64,000 nucleotides of DNA. Origin: Xylocopa sonorina. Lineage: Eukaryota > Arthropoda > Insecta > Hymenoptera > Apidae. The DNA lies in the NCBI RefSeq assembly GCF_050948175.1, contig NW_027490129.1, positions 1-64,000 on the forward strand. The letters run 5' to 3'. Made by a program: the position numbers and the translations under genes. Below, in pieces: positions 33,799 to 46,159 of the stretch. The notes beneath the pieces are model-generated. The model did not search any database, was not told the origin of the DNA, and saw only the letters and a program-made list of their open reading frames with translations. Each line of letters opens with the position of its first letter. The first letter of the stretch is position 1.

Positions 33799-36700
33799 AT
33801 TTGTAGATGTATACGTATCGTAGCAATAGTGTTCTAATGCTTGTTAGAACGAGATATCGCATCTCATTTGTATGTTTCATGATTAGATATAATATTCATT
33901 GCGAAGTGTTATGTATTGCTCGTCTACGCTTCAATTGAATGTAAATGCGACACTTCCTTTCTAGAAAATTGTGTTTCCAGATGTCTACTGACCGCAGCAA
34001 TATAGTTCTAATGCTTCTAACAACGCGCTATCTCATCTCATTCCTAAGTCTCATGATAAGATATAATATTCAATGTGGTGTGTTATGTATACCTCGTAAT
34101 CACTTCAAAAAGAATGTAAATGCGACACTTCATGGCTAGGAAGTAGCGTTTGCAGATGTCTCCGTATCGAAGCGATAGAGTTCTAATGCTTCCTAAAACG
34201 CGAAATCAGATCTCATTTCCATGTCTCTTGATAGGATATAATATTCATTGCGAAGTGTTATGTGTACCTCGCATACACTTTAAGTGGATGTAAATGCGAC
34301 ATTTCCTAGCTAGGAAATGGCGTTCGCAGATATTCACGTATCGAAGCAGTAGAGTTCTAATATTTCTTAAAGCACGATATCTCATCTCATTTCTATGTTT
34401 CAAGATAAGATATAATATTCATTGCGGAGTGTTATGTATACCTCGTATTCACTTCAAAAGAATGTAAACGCGACACTTCCTTGCCAGGAAATAGCGTTTG
34501 CAGATGTCTACGTATCCTAGCATTAGAGTTCTAATGCTTCTCAAAAAGCGATATCGCTACTCATTACTATGTTTCATGATAATATATAATATTCATTGTG
34601 GAGTGTTATGTATGGCTCGTATTCACTTCAAAAGAATGTAAATACGACACTTCCTTGCTTGGAAATAGCGTTTGCAGGTGTCTACGTATCGAAGAAATAG
34701 AGTTCTAAAGCATCTTAGATCGTGATATCGCATCTCATTTCTATGTTTGATGATAGGATACAATATTCATTGCGAAGTGTCACTTATGCCTTGTATTCAC
34801 TTCAAAAGAAAGTAAATGCGACACTTCTTTGCCAGGAAGTAGAGTTTGCAGGTGTCTACGTATCGTAACAATAGGGTTCTTATGCACTTTATATCGCGAT
34901 ATCGCATCACATTCATATGTTACATGATAAGATATAATATTCATTGCAATGTTTCATCTATACCTCGCACACACTTCAAGTGAATGTAAATGCGACACTT
35001 CCATGCAAGGAAATAGCGCTTGCAGATGTCTCCGTATCGGAGCAGTAGTGTTCTAATGCTTCTTAAATCGCGATATCGCATCTCATTCATATGCTTCATG
35101 ATAAGATATAATATTCATTACGGAGAGTAATGTATCCCTCGCACTCGCTTCAAAAGAATGTAAACGCGACACTTCGTTGCCAGGAAATAGCGTTTGCAAA
35201 TGTCTACGTATCGTACCTTTAGATTTCTGATGCTTCTCAAAACGCGATATCGCTTCTCATTTCTACGTTTCATGATAAGATATAAAATTCATTGCGAAGT
35301 GTCGCTCATACCTCGCATACACTTCAAATGAATGTAAATGCGACACTTCATTGCTTGGAAATAGCGCTTGCAGATGTCTACGTATCGAAGCAATAGATTT
35401 CTAATGCTTCTCAAAACGCGATATCGCTACGCATTACCATGTTTCATGATAATATATAATATTCATTGTGGAGTGTTATGTATACCTCGTATTCACTTCA
35501 AAAGAATGTAAATGCGACACTTCCTTCCTAGGAAATAGCGTTTGCAGATGTCTACGTATCGAAGCAATAGATTTCTAATGCTTCTCAAAACGCGATATCG
35601 CTACGCATTACCATGTTTCATGATAATATATAATATTCATTGTGGAGTGTTATGTATACCTCGTATTCACTTCAAAAGAATGTAAATGCCACTCTTCCTT
35701 GCTAGGAAATAGCGTTTGCAGATGTCTACGTATCGAAGCAATAGAATTCTAAACCTTGCTAATTCGCGATATCGCATCTCATACCTATGTTCCATGATAA
35801 TATATAATATACATTGCGAAGTGTCATGTGTACCTCACATACACTTCAAATGAATGTGAATGCGACAGTTCCTTGCTAGGAAATAGTGTTTGCACATATC
35901 TACGTATCGACGCAATAGAGTTCTAAAGTTTCTTAAATCGCAATATCGCATCTCATTTCTACGTTTCATGATAAGAATTAATATTCATTGTGCAGTGTTA
36001 TGAATACCTGGTATTCACTTCAAAAGAATGTAAATGCGACACTTCCTTGCTTGGAAATAGCGTTTGCAGATGCCTACGTATCGAAGCAATTGAATTCTAA
36101 TGCTTCTTAAATCGCCATATTGCATCTCATTTCTATGTTTCATGGTAAGATATAATATTCATTGTGGAGTGTTATGTATACCTCTTCTTCACTTCAAAAG
36201 TTGTAAACGCCACACGTCCTTGCTAGGAAATAGTGTTTGCAGATATCTACGTATCGTGGCATTAGTGTTCTAGTGCTTCTCAAAACGTGATTTCGCATCT
36301 CATTTCTTTGTCTCATGATAAGATATAATATTCACTGCGAAGTGTTACGTGTTCCTCTTCTACACTTCAAACGAAAGTAAATGCGACACTTCCTTGCTAG
36401 GAAGAAGCGTTTGCAGTTGTCTACGTATCGTAGCTAGAGAGTTCTAATGCTTCTCAAAACGCGATATCGCATCTCATTTCTATGTTTCATGATAAGATAT
36501 AATAGTCATTGTGCAGTGTTATCTATACGTCGTATTCACTTCAAAAGAATGTAAATGCGGCACTTCCTTGCTAGGAAATAACGTTTACAGATGTCTCCGT
36601 ATCGAAGCAATAGAGATTTAGTGCCTCCTAAATCGCGATATCGCATTTCATTTCTATGTTTCATGATAAGATATAATATTCATTGCGAAGAGCCATGTAT

Positions 36701-39700
36701 TCATCGCATTCACTTCAAATGAATGTAAAAGCGACACTACCTTTCTAGGAAATAAAGTTCCCAGATGTGTCTGTATCGAAACCATAGAGATCCAATGCTT
36801 CTCAAATCGCCATATCGCATCTCATTTTTATGTCTCATGATAAGATATAATATTCATTGCGAAATGTCATTTATACCTCGTATTCACTTCAAAAGAATGT
36901 AAATGCGACACTTCCTTGCTAGGAAGTAGCATTTGTAGATGTATACGTATCGTAGCAATAGTGTTCTAATGCTTGTTAGAACGAGATATCGCATCTCATT
37001 TCTATGTTTCATGGTAAGATATAATATTCATTGTGGAGTGTTATGTATACCTCTTATTCACTTCAAAAGTTGTAAACGCCACACGTCCTTGCCAGCAAAT
37101 AGCGTTTGCAGATGTCTACGCATCGTAGAATAAGAGTTCTAATGCTTCTCAAAACGTGATATCGCTACTCATTACCATGTTTCATGATAGTATATAATAT
37201 GCATCGTGGAGTGTTATGTATACCTCGCATTCACTTCAAAAGAATGTAAATGCGTCACTTCCTTGCTAGGAAGTAGCGTTTGCAGATGTCTACGTATCGA
37301 AGCAATAGAGTTCCAATGCTTCTTAAATCGCCATATTACATCTCATTTCTATGTTTCATGATAATATATAATATTCATTGTGGAGTGTTATGTATACCTC
37401 TTATTTACTTCAAAAGATTGTGAACGCGACACGTTCTTGCCAGGAAATAGCGTTTGCAGATGTCTACGTATCGTAACATTAGATTTCTAATGCTTCTCAA
37501 AACGCGATATCGCTACTCATTACCATGTTTCATGATAATATATAGTATTCATTGTGGAGTGTTATGTATACCTCGTATTCACCTCAAAGGAATGTAATTG
37601 CGACACTTCCTTGCTAGGAAATAGCGTTTGCAGATGTCTACGTATCGAAGCAATAGATTTCTAATGCTTCTTAAATCGAGATATTGCATCTCATTTCTAT
37701 GTTTCATGGTAAGATATAATATTCATTGTGGAGTGCTATGTATACCTCGTATTCACTTCAAAAGAATGTAAACGCGACACTTCCTTGCCAGGAAAGAGCG
37801 TTTGCAGATGTCTACGTATCGAAGCGATAGAGTCCTAAATCTTCGTAAAACATGATATCGCATCCCATTTCTATGTTTCATGATAAGAAATAATATTCAT
37901 TGGGAAGTGTTATGCTTACCTGGTATTCATTTCAAAAGAATGTAAATGCGACACTTCCTTGCTAGCTAATAGCCTTTACAGATATCTACGTATCGTAGCA
38001 ATAGAGTTGCAATGCTTCACAAAACGCGAGTTCGCATCTCATTTCTGTGTTTCATGATAAGAAATAATATTCATTGCGAAGTGTCATCTATACCTCGTAT
38101 TCCTTTCAAAAGAATGTAAATGCGACACTTCCTTGTTAGGAAGTAGCGTTTGCAGATATCTACGTATCGAAGCAATAGATTTCTAATGCTTCATAAACTG
38201 AAATATTACATCTCATTTCTATTTATCATAATAAGATATAATGTTCATTGTGGAGTGTTATGTATACCTCGTATTCACTTCAAAAGAATGTAAATGCGGC
38301 ACTTCCTTGCTTTGAAATAGCGTTTGCAGATGTCTACGTATCGAAGCTCTGGACATCTAATGCTTCATAAATCGCCATATCGCATCTCATTTCTATGTTT
38401 CATGATAAGATAAAATATTCATTGCGACGAGTCATGTATGCCTCGTATTCCTTTCAAAAGACTAAATGCGACAATTCCTTGCTTGGAAATAGCGTTTGCA
38501 GATGTCTACGTATCGAAGCAATAGTTTCCTAATGCTTCTTAAATCGTCATATCGCATCCCATACCTACGTTTCATGACAAGATATAATTTTCATTGCGAA
38601 GTGTCATCTATACATCGTATTCCTTTCAAAAGAATGTAAATGCGACACTTCCTTGTTAGGAAGTAGCGTTTGCAGATGTCTACGTTTCGAAGCAATAGAG
38701 TTCTAAGGCTTCTTAAATCGCAATATTAAGTCTCATTCCTATGTTTCATACTAAGATATAATATTCATTGTGGAGTGTTATGTATACCTCGTATTCACTT
38801 CAAAAGAATGTAAACGCGACACTTCCTTGCTAGGAAATAGCGTTTGCAGATGTCTACGTATCGAAGCAACAGCGTTCTAATGCTTCTCAAAACGGGATAT
38901 CGCATCCCGTTTCCATGTTCCATGATAAGCTATAATTTTCATTGCGAAGTGTCATGCATACATCTTATTCACTTCTAAAGAATGTAAATGAGCCACTTCC
39001 TTGCTAGAAAATAGCGTTTGCAGATGTCTACGTATCGTAGCAATAGTGTTCTAATGCTCTTTAAATCGCGATATCCCTCCTAATTTTTATGCTTCATGAT
39101 AAGATGTAATATTCATTGCGAAGTGTCATGTATACCTCGTATTCACTTCGAAAGAATGTAAATGCGACACTACCTTGCTAGGAAATAGTGTTTGCAGATG
39201 TCTACGTATCGAAGCAATGGAGGTCTAATGCTTCTTATAACGGGATATCGCATCTCTTTTCTGTGTTTCGTGATAAGGTTTAATATTCATTTCGAAGTGT
39301 CATGTATACCTCGTATTCACTTCAGAAGAATGTAAATCCGACACTTCCTTCCTAGGAAATAGCGTTTGCAGATGTCTCCGTATCGTAGCAGTAGTGTTCA
39401 AATGCTTCTTAAATCGCGATATCGCATCTCATTTCTATGTTTCATTATAAGGTATAATATTCATTCTGGATTGTTATGTATACCCCGTATTCACTTCGAA
39501 AGAATGTAAATGCGACACTTCCTTGCTAGGTAGTAGCGTTTGCAGATGTATGCGTATCGAAGCAATTGAGTACTAATGCTCCTAAATCGCGATATCCCTC
39601 CTAATTTTTATGTTTCATGATAAGATATAATATTCATTGCGAAGTGTCATGTATACCTCGTATTCACTTCAAAGGAATGTAAATGCGACACTTGCTTGCT

Positions 39701-42700
39701 AGGAAATAGCGTTTGCAGATGTCTACGCATCGAAGCAATAGAGTTCTATTGCATCTTATAACGGGATATCGCATTCCTTTTCTATGTTTAATGATAAGAT
39801 ATAGTATTCATTGTGGATTGTTATGTATACCCCGTACTCACTTCGAAAGAATGTAAATGCGACACTTCCTTGCTGGCAAATAGCGTTTGCAGATGTCTAC
39901 GTATCGTAGCAATAGAATTCTAATGCTTCTTAAATCGGGATATCGCTCCTAATTTCTATGTTTCATGATAAGATATAATATTCATTGCGAATTGTCACTT
40001 ATACCTCGCATACACTTCAAAAGAATGTAAATGCGACACTTCCTTGCTAGGAAATTGCGTTTGCAGATGTCTACGTATCGAAGCAATAGCGTTCTAATGC
40101 TTCTCAAAACGCGATATCGCATCCCGTTTCTATGTTCCATGATAAGCTATAATTTTCATTGCGAAGTGTCATGCATACCTCTTATTCACTTCTAAAGAAT
40201 GTAAATGAGCCACTCCCTTACTAGAAAATAGAGTTTGCAGATGTCTACGTATCGTAGCAATAGTGTTCTAATGATCTTTAAATCGCGATATCCCTCCTAA
40301 TTTTTATGCTTCATGATAAGATGTAATATTCATTGCGAAGTGTCATGTATACCTCGTATTCACTTCGAAAGAATGTAAATGCGACACTTCCTTGCTAGGA
40401 AATAGCGATTGCAGATGTCTACGTATCGTAGCAGTAGGGTTCTAATGCTCCTTCTAACGGGATATCGCATCTCTTTTCTATGTTTCACGATAAAATATAA
40501 TATTCATTGTGGATTGTTATGTATACCCCGTATTCACTTCGAAAGAATGTAAATGCGACACTTCCTTGCCAGGAAGTAGCGTTTGCAGATGTCTACATAT
40601 CGTTGCATGAGTGTTCTAATGCTTCTCAAAACGCGATATCGCTACTCATTACTATGTTTCATGATAATATATAATATTCATTGCGAAGTGTCATGTATAC
40701 CTCGCATACACTTCAAATGAATGTGAGTGCGACATTTCCTTGCTAGGAAATAGTGTTTGCAGATATCTACGTATCGAGGCAATAGAGTTCTAGTGCTTCT
40801 TCAATCGCTATATTGCATCTCATTCCTATGTTTCATGATGAGATATAATAATCACTGTGCAGTGTTATGTATACCTCGTATTCACTTCAAAAGAATGTAA
40901 ACGCGACACTTCCTTGCTTGGAAATAGCGTTTGCAGATGTCTACGTATCGAAGCAATAGATTTCTAAAACTTGCTAATTCGCGATATCGCATCTCATATC
41001 TATGTTTCATGATAATTTATAATATTCATTGCGATGTGTCATGTATACCTCGCATACACTTCAAATGAATGCGAATGCGACAGCTCCTTGCTAGGAAGTA
41101 GAGTTTGCAGATGTCTACGTATAGTAGCATTAGAGTTATAATGCTTCTCAAAACGCGATATCGCTACTCATTACCATGTTTCATGATAATATATAATGTT
41201 CATTGTTGAGTGTTATATATACCTCGTATTCACTTCAAAAGAATGTCAATGTGACACTTCCTTGCTAGGAAACAGCGTTTGCAGATGTCTACGTATCTAA
41301 GAAATAGAGTTCTAAAGCTTGATAATTCAAGATATCGCATCTCATTTCTATGTTTCATGATAATATATAATATTCATTGCGAAGTGTCATGTATACCTCT
41401 CATACACTTCAAATGAATGTGAATGCGACAGTTCCCTGCTAGGGTATAGCGTTTGCAGATATCTACGTATCGAAGCAATAGAATTCTAATGCTTCTTAAA
41501 TCGTCATATCGCATCTCATTTCTATGCTTCATGATAAGATATAATATTCATTGCGATGTGTCATGTATACCTCGTATTCCTTTCAAAAGAATGTAAATGC
41601 GACACTTCCTTGCTAGGAAGTAGCGTTTGCAGGTGTCTACGTATCGAACCAATAGAGTTCTAATGCTTCTTAAATCGCCATATCGAATCTCATTTCTATG
41701 TTTCATGATAAGATATAATATTCATTGTGCAGTGTTATGTATATCTCGTCTATACTTCAAATGAATGTAAATGCGACACTTCCTTGCTAGGAAATAGCGT
41801 TTGCAGATGTCTACGTATCGAAGCAATAGATTTCTAAAGCTTGCTAATTCGCGATATCGCATCTCATATCTACGTTTCATGATAATATATAATATGCATT
41901 GCGTAGTGTCATGTATACCTCGCATACACTTCAAATGAATGTAAATGCGACAATTCCTTGCTTGGAAATAGCGTTTGCAGATGTCTACATATCGAAGCAA
42001 TGGAGTTCTAATGCTTCTTAAATCGCCATATCGCATCTCATTTCTATGTTTCATGATAAGATATAATATTTATTCTGGAGTGTTATGTATACCTCGTATT
42101 CACATCAAATGTATGTAAATGCGACACTCCCTTGCCAGGAAATAGCGTTTGCAGATGTCTACGTATCGTAGCATTAGAGTTCTAATGCATCTCAAAACGC
42201 GATATAGCTATTCGTTACTATGTTTCATGATAATATATAATATTCCCTGTGGAATGCTACGTATACCTCGTATTCATTTCAAATGAATGTAAATGCGACA
42301 CTTCTTTGCTAGGAAATACCGTTTGCAGATGTCTATGTATCGTAGAGTTAGTGCTCTAATGCTTCTCAAAACGCGACAGCGTTTCTCATTTCTATGTTTC
42401 ATGATAGTATATAATATTCATCGAGTAGTGTCATGTATACCTTGCATACACTGCAATTGAATGTAAATGCGACACATCCTTGCTAGGAAATAGCGTTTGC
42501 AGATGTCTGCGTATCGTGGCATTAGAGTTCTAATGCTTCTCAAAACGCGGTATCGCTTCTCATTTCTATGTTTCGTGATAATATATAATATTCATTGCGA
42601 AGTGCCATGTATATCTCGCATACACTTCAATTGAATGTAAATGCGACACTTCCTTGCTAGGAAATAGCGTTTGCAGATGTCTGCGTATCGTGGCATTAGA

Positions 42701-44873
42701 GATCTTATGCTTCTCAAAACGCGGTATCGCTTCTCATTTCTATGTTTCTTGATAATATATAATATTCATTGCGAAGTGCCATGTATATCTCGCATACACT
42801 TCAATTGAATGTACATGCGACACTTCCTTGCTCGGAAGTAGCGTTTGCAGATGTCTACGTATCGAAGCAATGGAGTTCTAATGCTTCCTAAATCGCGATA
42901 TCGCATCTCAATTCTATGTTTCAGGATAAGATATAATATTCATTGCGAAGTGTCATGTATACCTCGTATTCCTTTCAAAAGAATGTAAATGCGACACTTC
43001 CTTGCTAGGAAATAGCGTTTGCAGATGTCTACGTTTCGTGGCATTAGAGTTCTAATGCTTCTCAAAACGCGATATCGCTTCTCATTTCTATGTTTCATGA
43101 TAATATATAATATTCACTGCGAAGTGTCATGTATACGTCGCATACACTTCAAATGAATGTAAATGCGACACCACATTGCTTGGAAATAGCATTTGCAGAT
43201 GTCTACGTATCGAAGCAATAGTGTTCTTATGCTTCCTAAATCGCGATATTGCATCTCAATTCTATGTTTCATGATAAGATATAATATTCATTGTGCAGTG
43301 TCATGTATACCTCGCATACACTTAAAATGAATGTAAATGCGACAGTTCCTTGCAAGGAAATAGCGTTTGCAGATGTCTACGTATCGAAGCAATAGAGTTC
43401 CAATGCTTCTCAAATCGCGATATCGCATCCCATTTCTATGTTCCATGATAAGATTTAATTTTCATTGCGAAGTGTCATGTATACCCCGCATCCACTTCAA
43501 ATGAATGTAAATGCGACACTTGCTTTCTAGGAAATAGCGTTTGCAGATGTCTACCTATCGTAGCCTTAGAGTTCTAATGCTTCGCAAAACGCGATATCGC
43601 ATCTCATTTCTGTGTTCAATGATAAGATATAATATTCATTGCGAAGTGTCATTTATACCACACATCCACTTCAAATGAATGTAAATGCGACACTTCCTTG
43701 CTAGGAAATGGCGTTTGCAGATGTCTACGTATCGAAGCACTAGAAATCTAAGGCTTCTTAAAACGCGATATCGCATCTCATTTCTATGTTTCGTGATAAG
43801 ATATAATATTCATTGTGGAGTGTTATGTCTACTTCGTATTCACGTCAAAAGAGTGTAAATGCGAAACTTCCTTCTTAGGATATAGCGTTTGCAGATGTCT
43901 CCGTATCGAAGCAATAGAGTTCTAATGATTCTTAACAGGCGATATCAAATCTCATTACTATGTTTCATGATGAAATATAATATTCATTGTGCAGTGTTAT
44001 GTGTATCTCGTCTATATTTCTAATGAATGTAAATGCGACACTTCCTTGCTAGGAAATAGCGTTTGCAGATGTCTACGTATCGAAGCAATAGTGTTCTAAT
44101 GCTTCTTACATCGCGATATCGCATCTCATTTCTATGTTTCGTGATAATATATAGTATTCACTGCGAAGTGTCATGTATACCTCGCATACACTTCTAATGA
44201 ATGTAAATGCGACACTTCCTTGCTAGGAAATAGCGTTTTCAGATATCTACGTATCGAAGCAATAGAGTCCTAATGCATCTCAAAACGTGATATCGCATCT
44301 CATTCCTATGTTTCATGATTAGATATAATATTCAATGTGCAGTGTTATGTACTCCTCGTATTCACTTCAAAAGAAAGTAAATGCGACAATACCTTGCTAG
44401 GAAATAGCGTTTGCAGATGTCTCCGTGTCGAAGAAATAGTGTTCTAATGCTTCTAAAGTCGTCATATCGCATCTCACTTCTATGTTTCATGATAAGATAT
44501 AATACTCATTACGAAGTGTCATGTATACCTCGTATTCCTTTCAAAAGAATGTAAATGCGACTCTTCCTTGCTAGGAAATAGAGTTTGCAGATGTCTACGT
44601 ATCGTAGCATTAGAGTTCTAATGCTTCTCAAAACGCGATATCGCTACGCATTACTATGTTTCACGATAATATACAATATTCATTGTGGAGTGTTATGTAT
44701 ACCTCGTATTCACTTCAAAAGAATGTAAATGCGACACTGCCTTGCTTGGAAATAGCGTTTGCAGATGTCTACGTATCGAAGCAATAGAGTTCTAATGCTT
44801 CTTAAATCGCCATATTGCATCTCATTTCTATGTTTCATGATAAGATATAGTATACATTGTGGAGTGTTATGTA

Positions 44874-44904
44874 TTAGGTTGGTGCGTATGAAATGTCGGA
44901 TTCT
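44874..44904 (+). repeat. Mariner terminal inverted repeat, left
   Basis: These 31 bp are the exact reverse complement of 46129-46159. The repeat begins TTAGGTTGG and ends GGATTCT. A TA precedes it. Confidence 0.96.
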
Positions 44905-44950
44905 TAAGTGATTGTATAAAACTGTATATCTTTCTTCAAAAGCTGTTTAT

Positions 44951-45970
44951 TCAATCAAAGTATGCTCCATTCGCTTCAATACACTTCTCCCAACGAGATT
45001 TTAAAGCGTAGATGCCTTTTTTAAAAAAATTTTGGTCTTTAGAATTAATAAACTCTGATATCGAGTTTTTTAGACTGTCTTCATTTTCATAGTGTTTGCC
45101 CCTTAAAAACAGCTCTAAATGCTTGAAAAAATGAAAATCGGTCGGCGAGTGATCCGATGAATATGGTGGATGCTGCAAAACTTCATATTCCAGTTCGTTC
45201 AGTTTCGCAATTGTTTTGTGCGATGTATGCGGCCGAGCGTTGTCATGGAGCAGTAGCGGGCCATGCCGATTCACAAGCGATGGGAGTACAATTTTTAACT
45301 TATCGTACGTCTCATCAATGTACTGGCAGTACTTTTCGGCCTTAATTGTCTCCCCAGGTCGAAGGAACGAATAATGGATTACCCCAGCCGCGTTCCACCA
45401 AACTGTTAACAAAATCTTCCGTGGATGAAGCGATGGCCTTGGAGTATGGGCACAAACCTCATCCTTGTCAAGCCACCGAGCACACCTCTTTCTATTGTCA
45501 TAAAGAACCCATTTTTCGTCACACGTAATGATCCGATCAAAAAATGGCTCTCGGTGAAATCGGGTTAGCAATGATGAGCATACGTTTAACCGATCCAGCT
45601 TATTTCGCTCTGTCAGTGCGTGCAGTACCCACTTGTCCATCTTCTTAACCTTGCCAATCTCAGAAAGGTGTCTCAATATCGTTGTATGGTCAACTTTCAT
45701 CCTGATAGCAAGTTCCCTCGTGGATACGGCTGGATCCGCTTCTACTAGAGCCTTCAGGTCATCATTCTTCACAGACGTTTTGGGTCTTCCGCGCGGCTCA
45801 TTTTGCAGTGAAAAATCGCCAGTCCGAAATTTTTCGAACCAACGCTGCACTTTCCGATCGTTAACCGTATTCTCCCCAAACGCTTGGTTTATGTTGCGTG
45901 CAGCTTTTGCAGCACTATTACCAAGTTTGTACTCATATAAGAAAATGACGCGAATGTTGGCAGAATTCAT
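44951..45970 (-). CDS. Mariner transposase, D,D34D, uninterrupted
   Basis: The enzyme cuts the element out at its inverted repeats and reinserts it at TA. I chose the ATG at 45970 (339 residues, the usual mariner length); an in-frame ATG at 46048 would add 26 residues that look unlike the family. In 339-residue numbering: helix-turn-helix DNA-binding region about 5-108 in two parts, with a GRPK hook at about 61-64; catalytic D151 (TCDEKW), D243 (HDNARPH) and D278 (SPTDFHF). There are 34 residues between the last two, so the triad is intact. The WVPHEL linker motif reads WVLHAL (114-119) and YSPDLAPTD reads YSSDHSPTD, so activity may be altered. The stop codon's last A begins an AATAAA (44951-44946, minus strand), a compact polyadenylation signal. 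Confidence 0.95.
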   Translation of the reverse strand: MNSANIRVIFLYEYKLGNSAAKAARNINQAFGENTVNDRKVQRWFEKFRTGDFSLQNEPRGRPKTSVKNDDLKALVEADPAVSTRELAIRMKVDHTTILRHLSEIGKVKKMDKWVLHALTERNKLDRLNVCSSLLTRFHREPFFDRIITCDEKWVLYDNRKRCARWLDKDEVCAHTPRPSLHPRKILLTVWWNAAGVIHYSFLRPGETIKAEKYCQYIDETYDKLKIVLPSLVNRHGPLLLHDNARPHTSHKTIAKLNELEYEVLQHPPYSSDHSPTDFHFFKHLELFLRGKHYENEDSLKNSISEFINSKDQNFFKKGIYALKSRWEKCIEANGAYFD

Positions 45971-46128
45971 ATCGGTAATAAATTCAAAAGAAATAAAAAA
46001 GGGAAGACCTTCGAGAAAAACTATTTTGTTGAAATGAGTCTCTGGCAATGGACAATACGAGTATGAATGAGGTTATGCCAAATACAAAAATATAACGAAA
46101 ACGGGGAGGAAAACGTCCGCATGTAAAG

Positions 46129-46159
46129 AGAATCCGACATTTCATACGCACCAACCTAA
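46129..46159 (-). repeat. Mariner terminal inverted repeat, right
   Basis: This is the exact inverse of the left repeat, followed by TA at 46160-46161. It lies 158 bp upstream of the preferred transposase start. Confidence 0.96.

Larger units (their letters stand above)
8169..44873. repeat. 174-bp satellite array, left part (about 211 monomers)
   Basis: The stretch is tandem, head-to-tail copies of a 174-bp AT-rich monomer with no other sequence noticed between them. Recurrent landmarks per monomer, in order, are ATTCATTG, GTATAC, TTCACTTC or TTCCTTTC, GCGACACTTCCTTGCTAGGA, GCAGATGTCTACGTATCG, GCTTCTTAAATCGC or GCTTCTCAAAACGC, GATATCGC and CATGATAAGATATAAT. Adjacent copies are visibly diverged, while distant blocks can be almost identical. 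Very diverged copies cluster near 18.2-18.9 kb and in parts of 32-40 kb. No gene is supported anywhere in it. A centromeric or pericentromeric place is likely from size and structure, but not shown. Confidence 0.97.
44874..46159 (-). mobile_element. Mariner transposon, complete (1286 bp), inserted in the satellite
   Basis: The ends are 31-bp perfect inverted repeats starting TTAGGTTGGTGCGTATGAAA, flanked by the TA duplication (44872-44873 and 46160-46161). Length and single intronless transposase are typical of the family. The TIR start TTAGGTTGGTGC and the transposase resemble the Hsmar1-like (cecropia/mellifera) group, although the inner TIR sequence differs from the common AAGTAATTGCGG form. 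Without the element the satellite reads GTTATGTATA then ACGCGTATTC, two bases off the usual monomer. The transposase runs opposite to the retroelement. Confidence 0.96.

Noticed and set aside
45157..46037. Three + strand frames (62, 60 and 134 codons) across the mariner
   Set aside because: They lie antisense to the intact transposase and are shadows of it.
45971..46048. Upstream ATG adding 26 residues to the mariner transposase
   Set aside because: The extra residues are hydrophobic and unlike the family; the downstream ATG gives the usual length and N-terminus.
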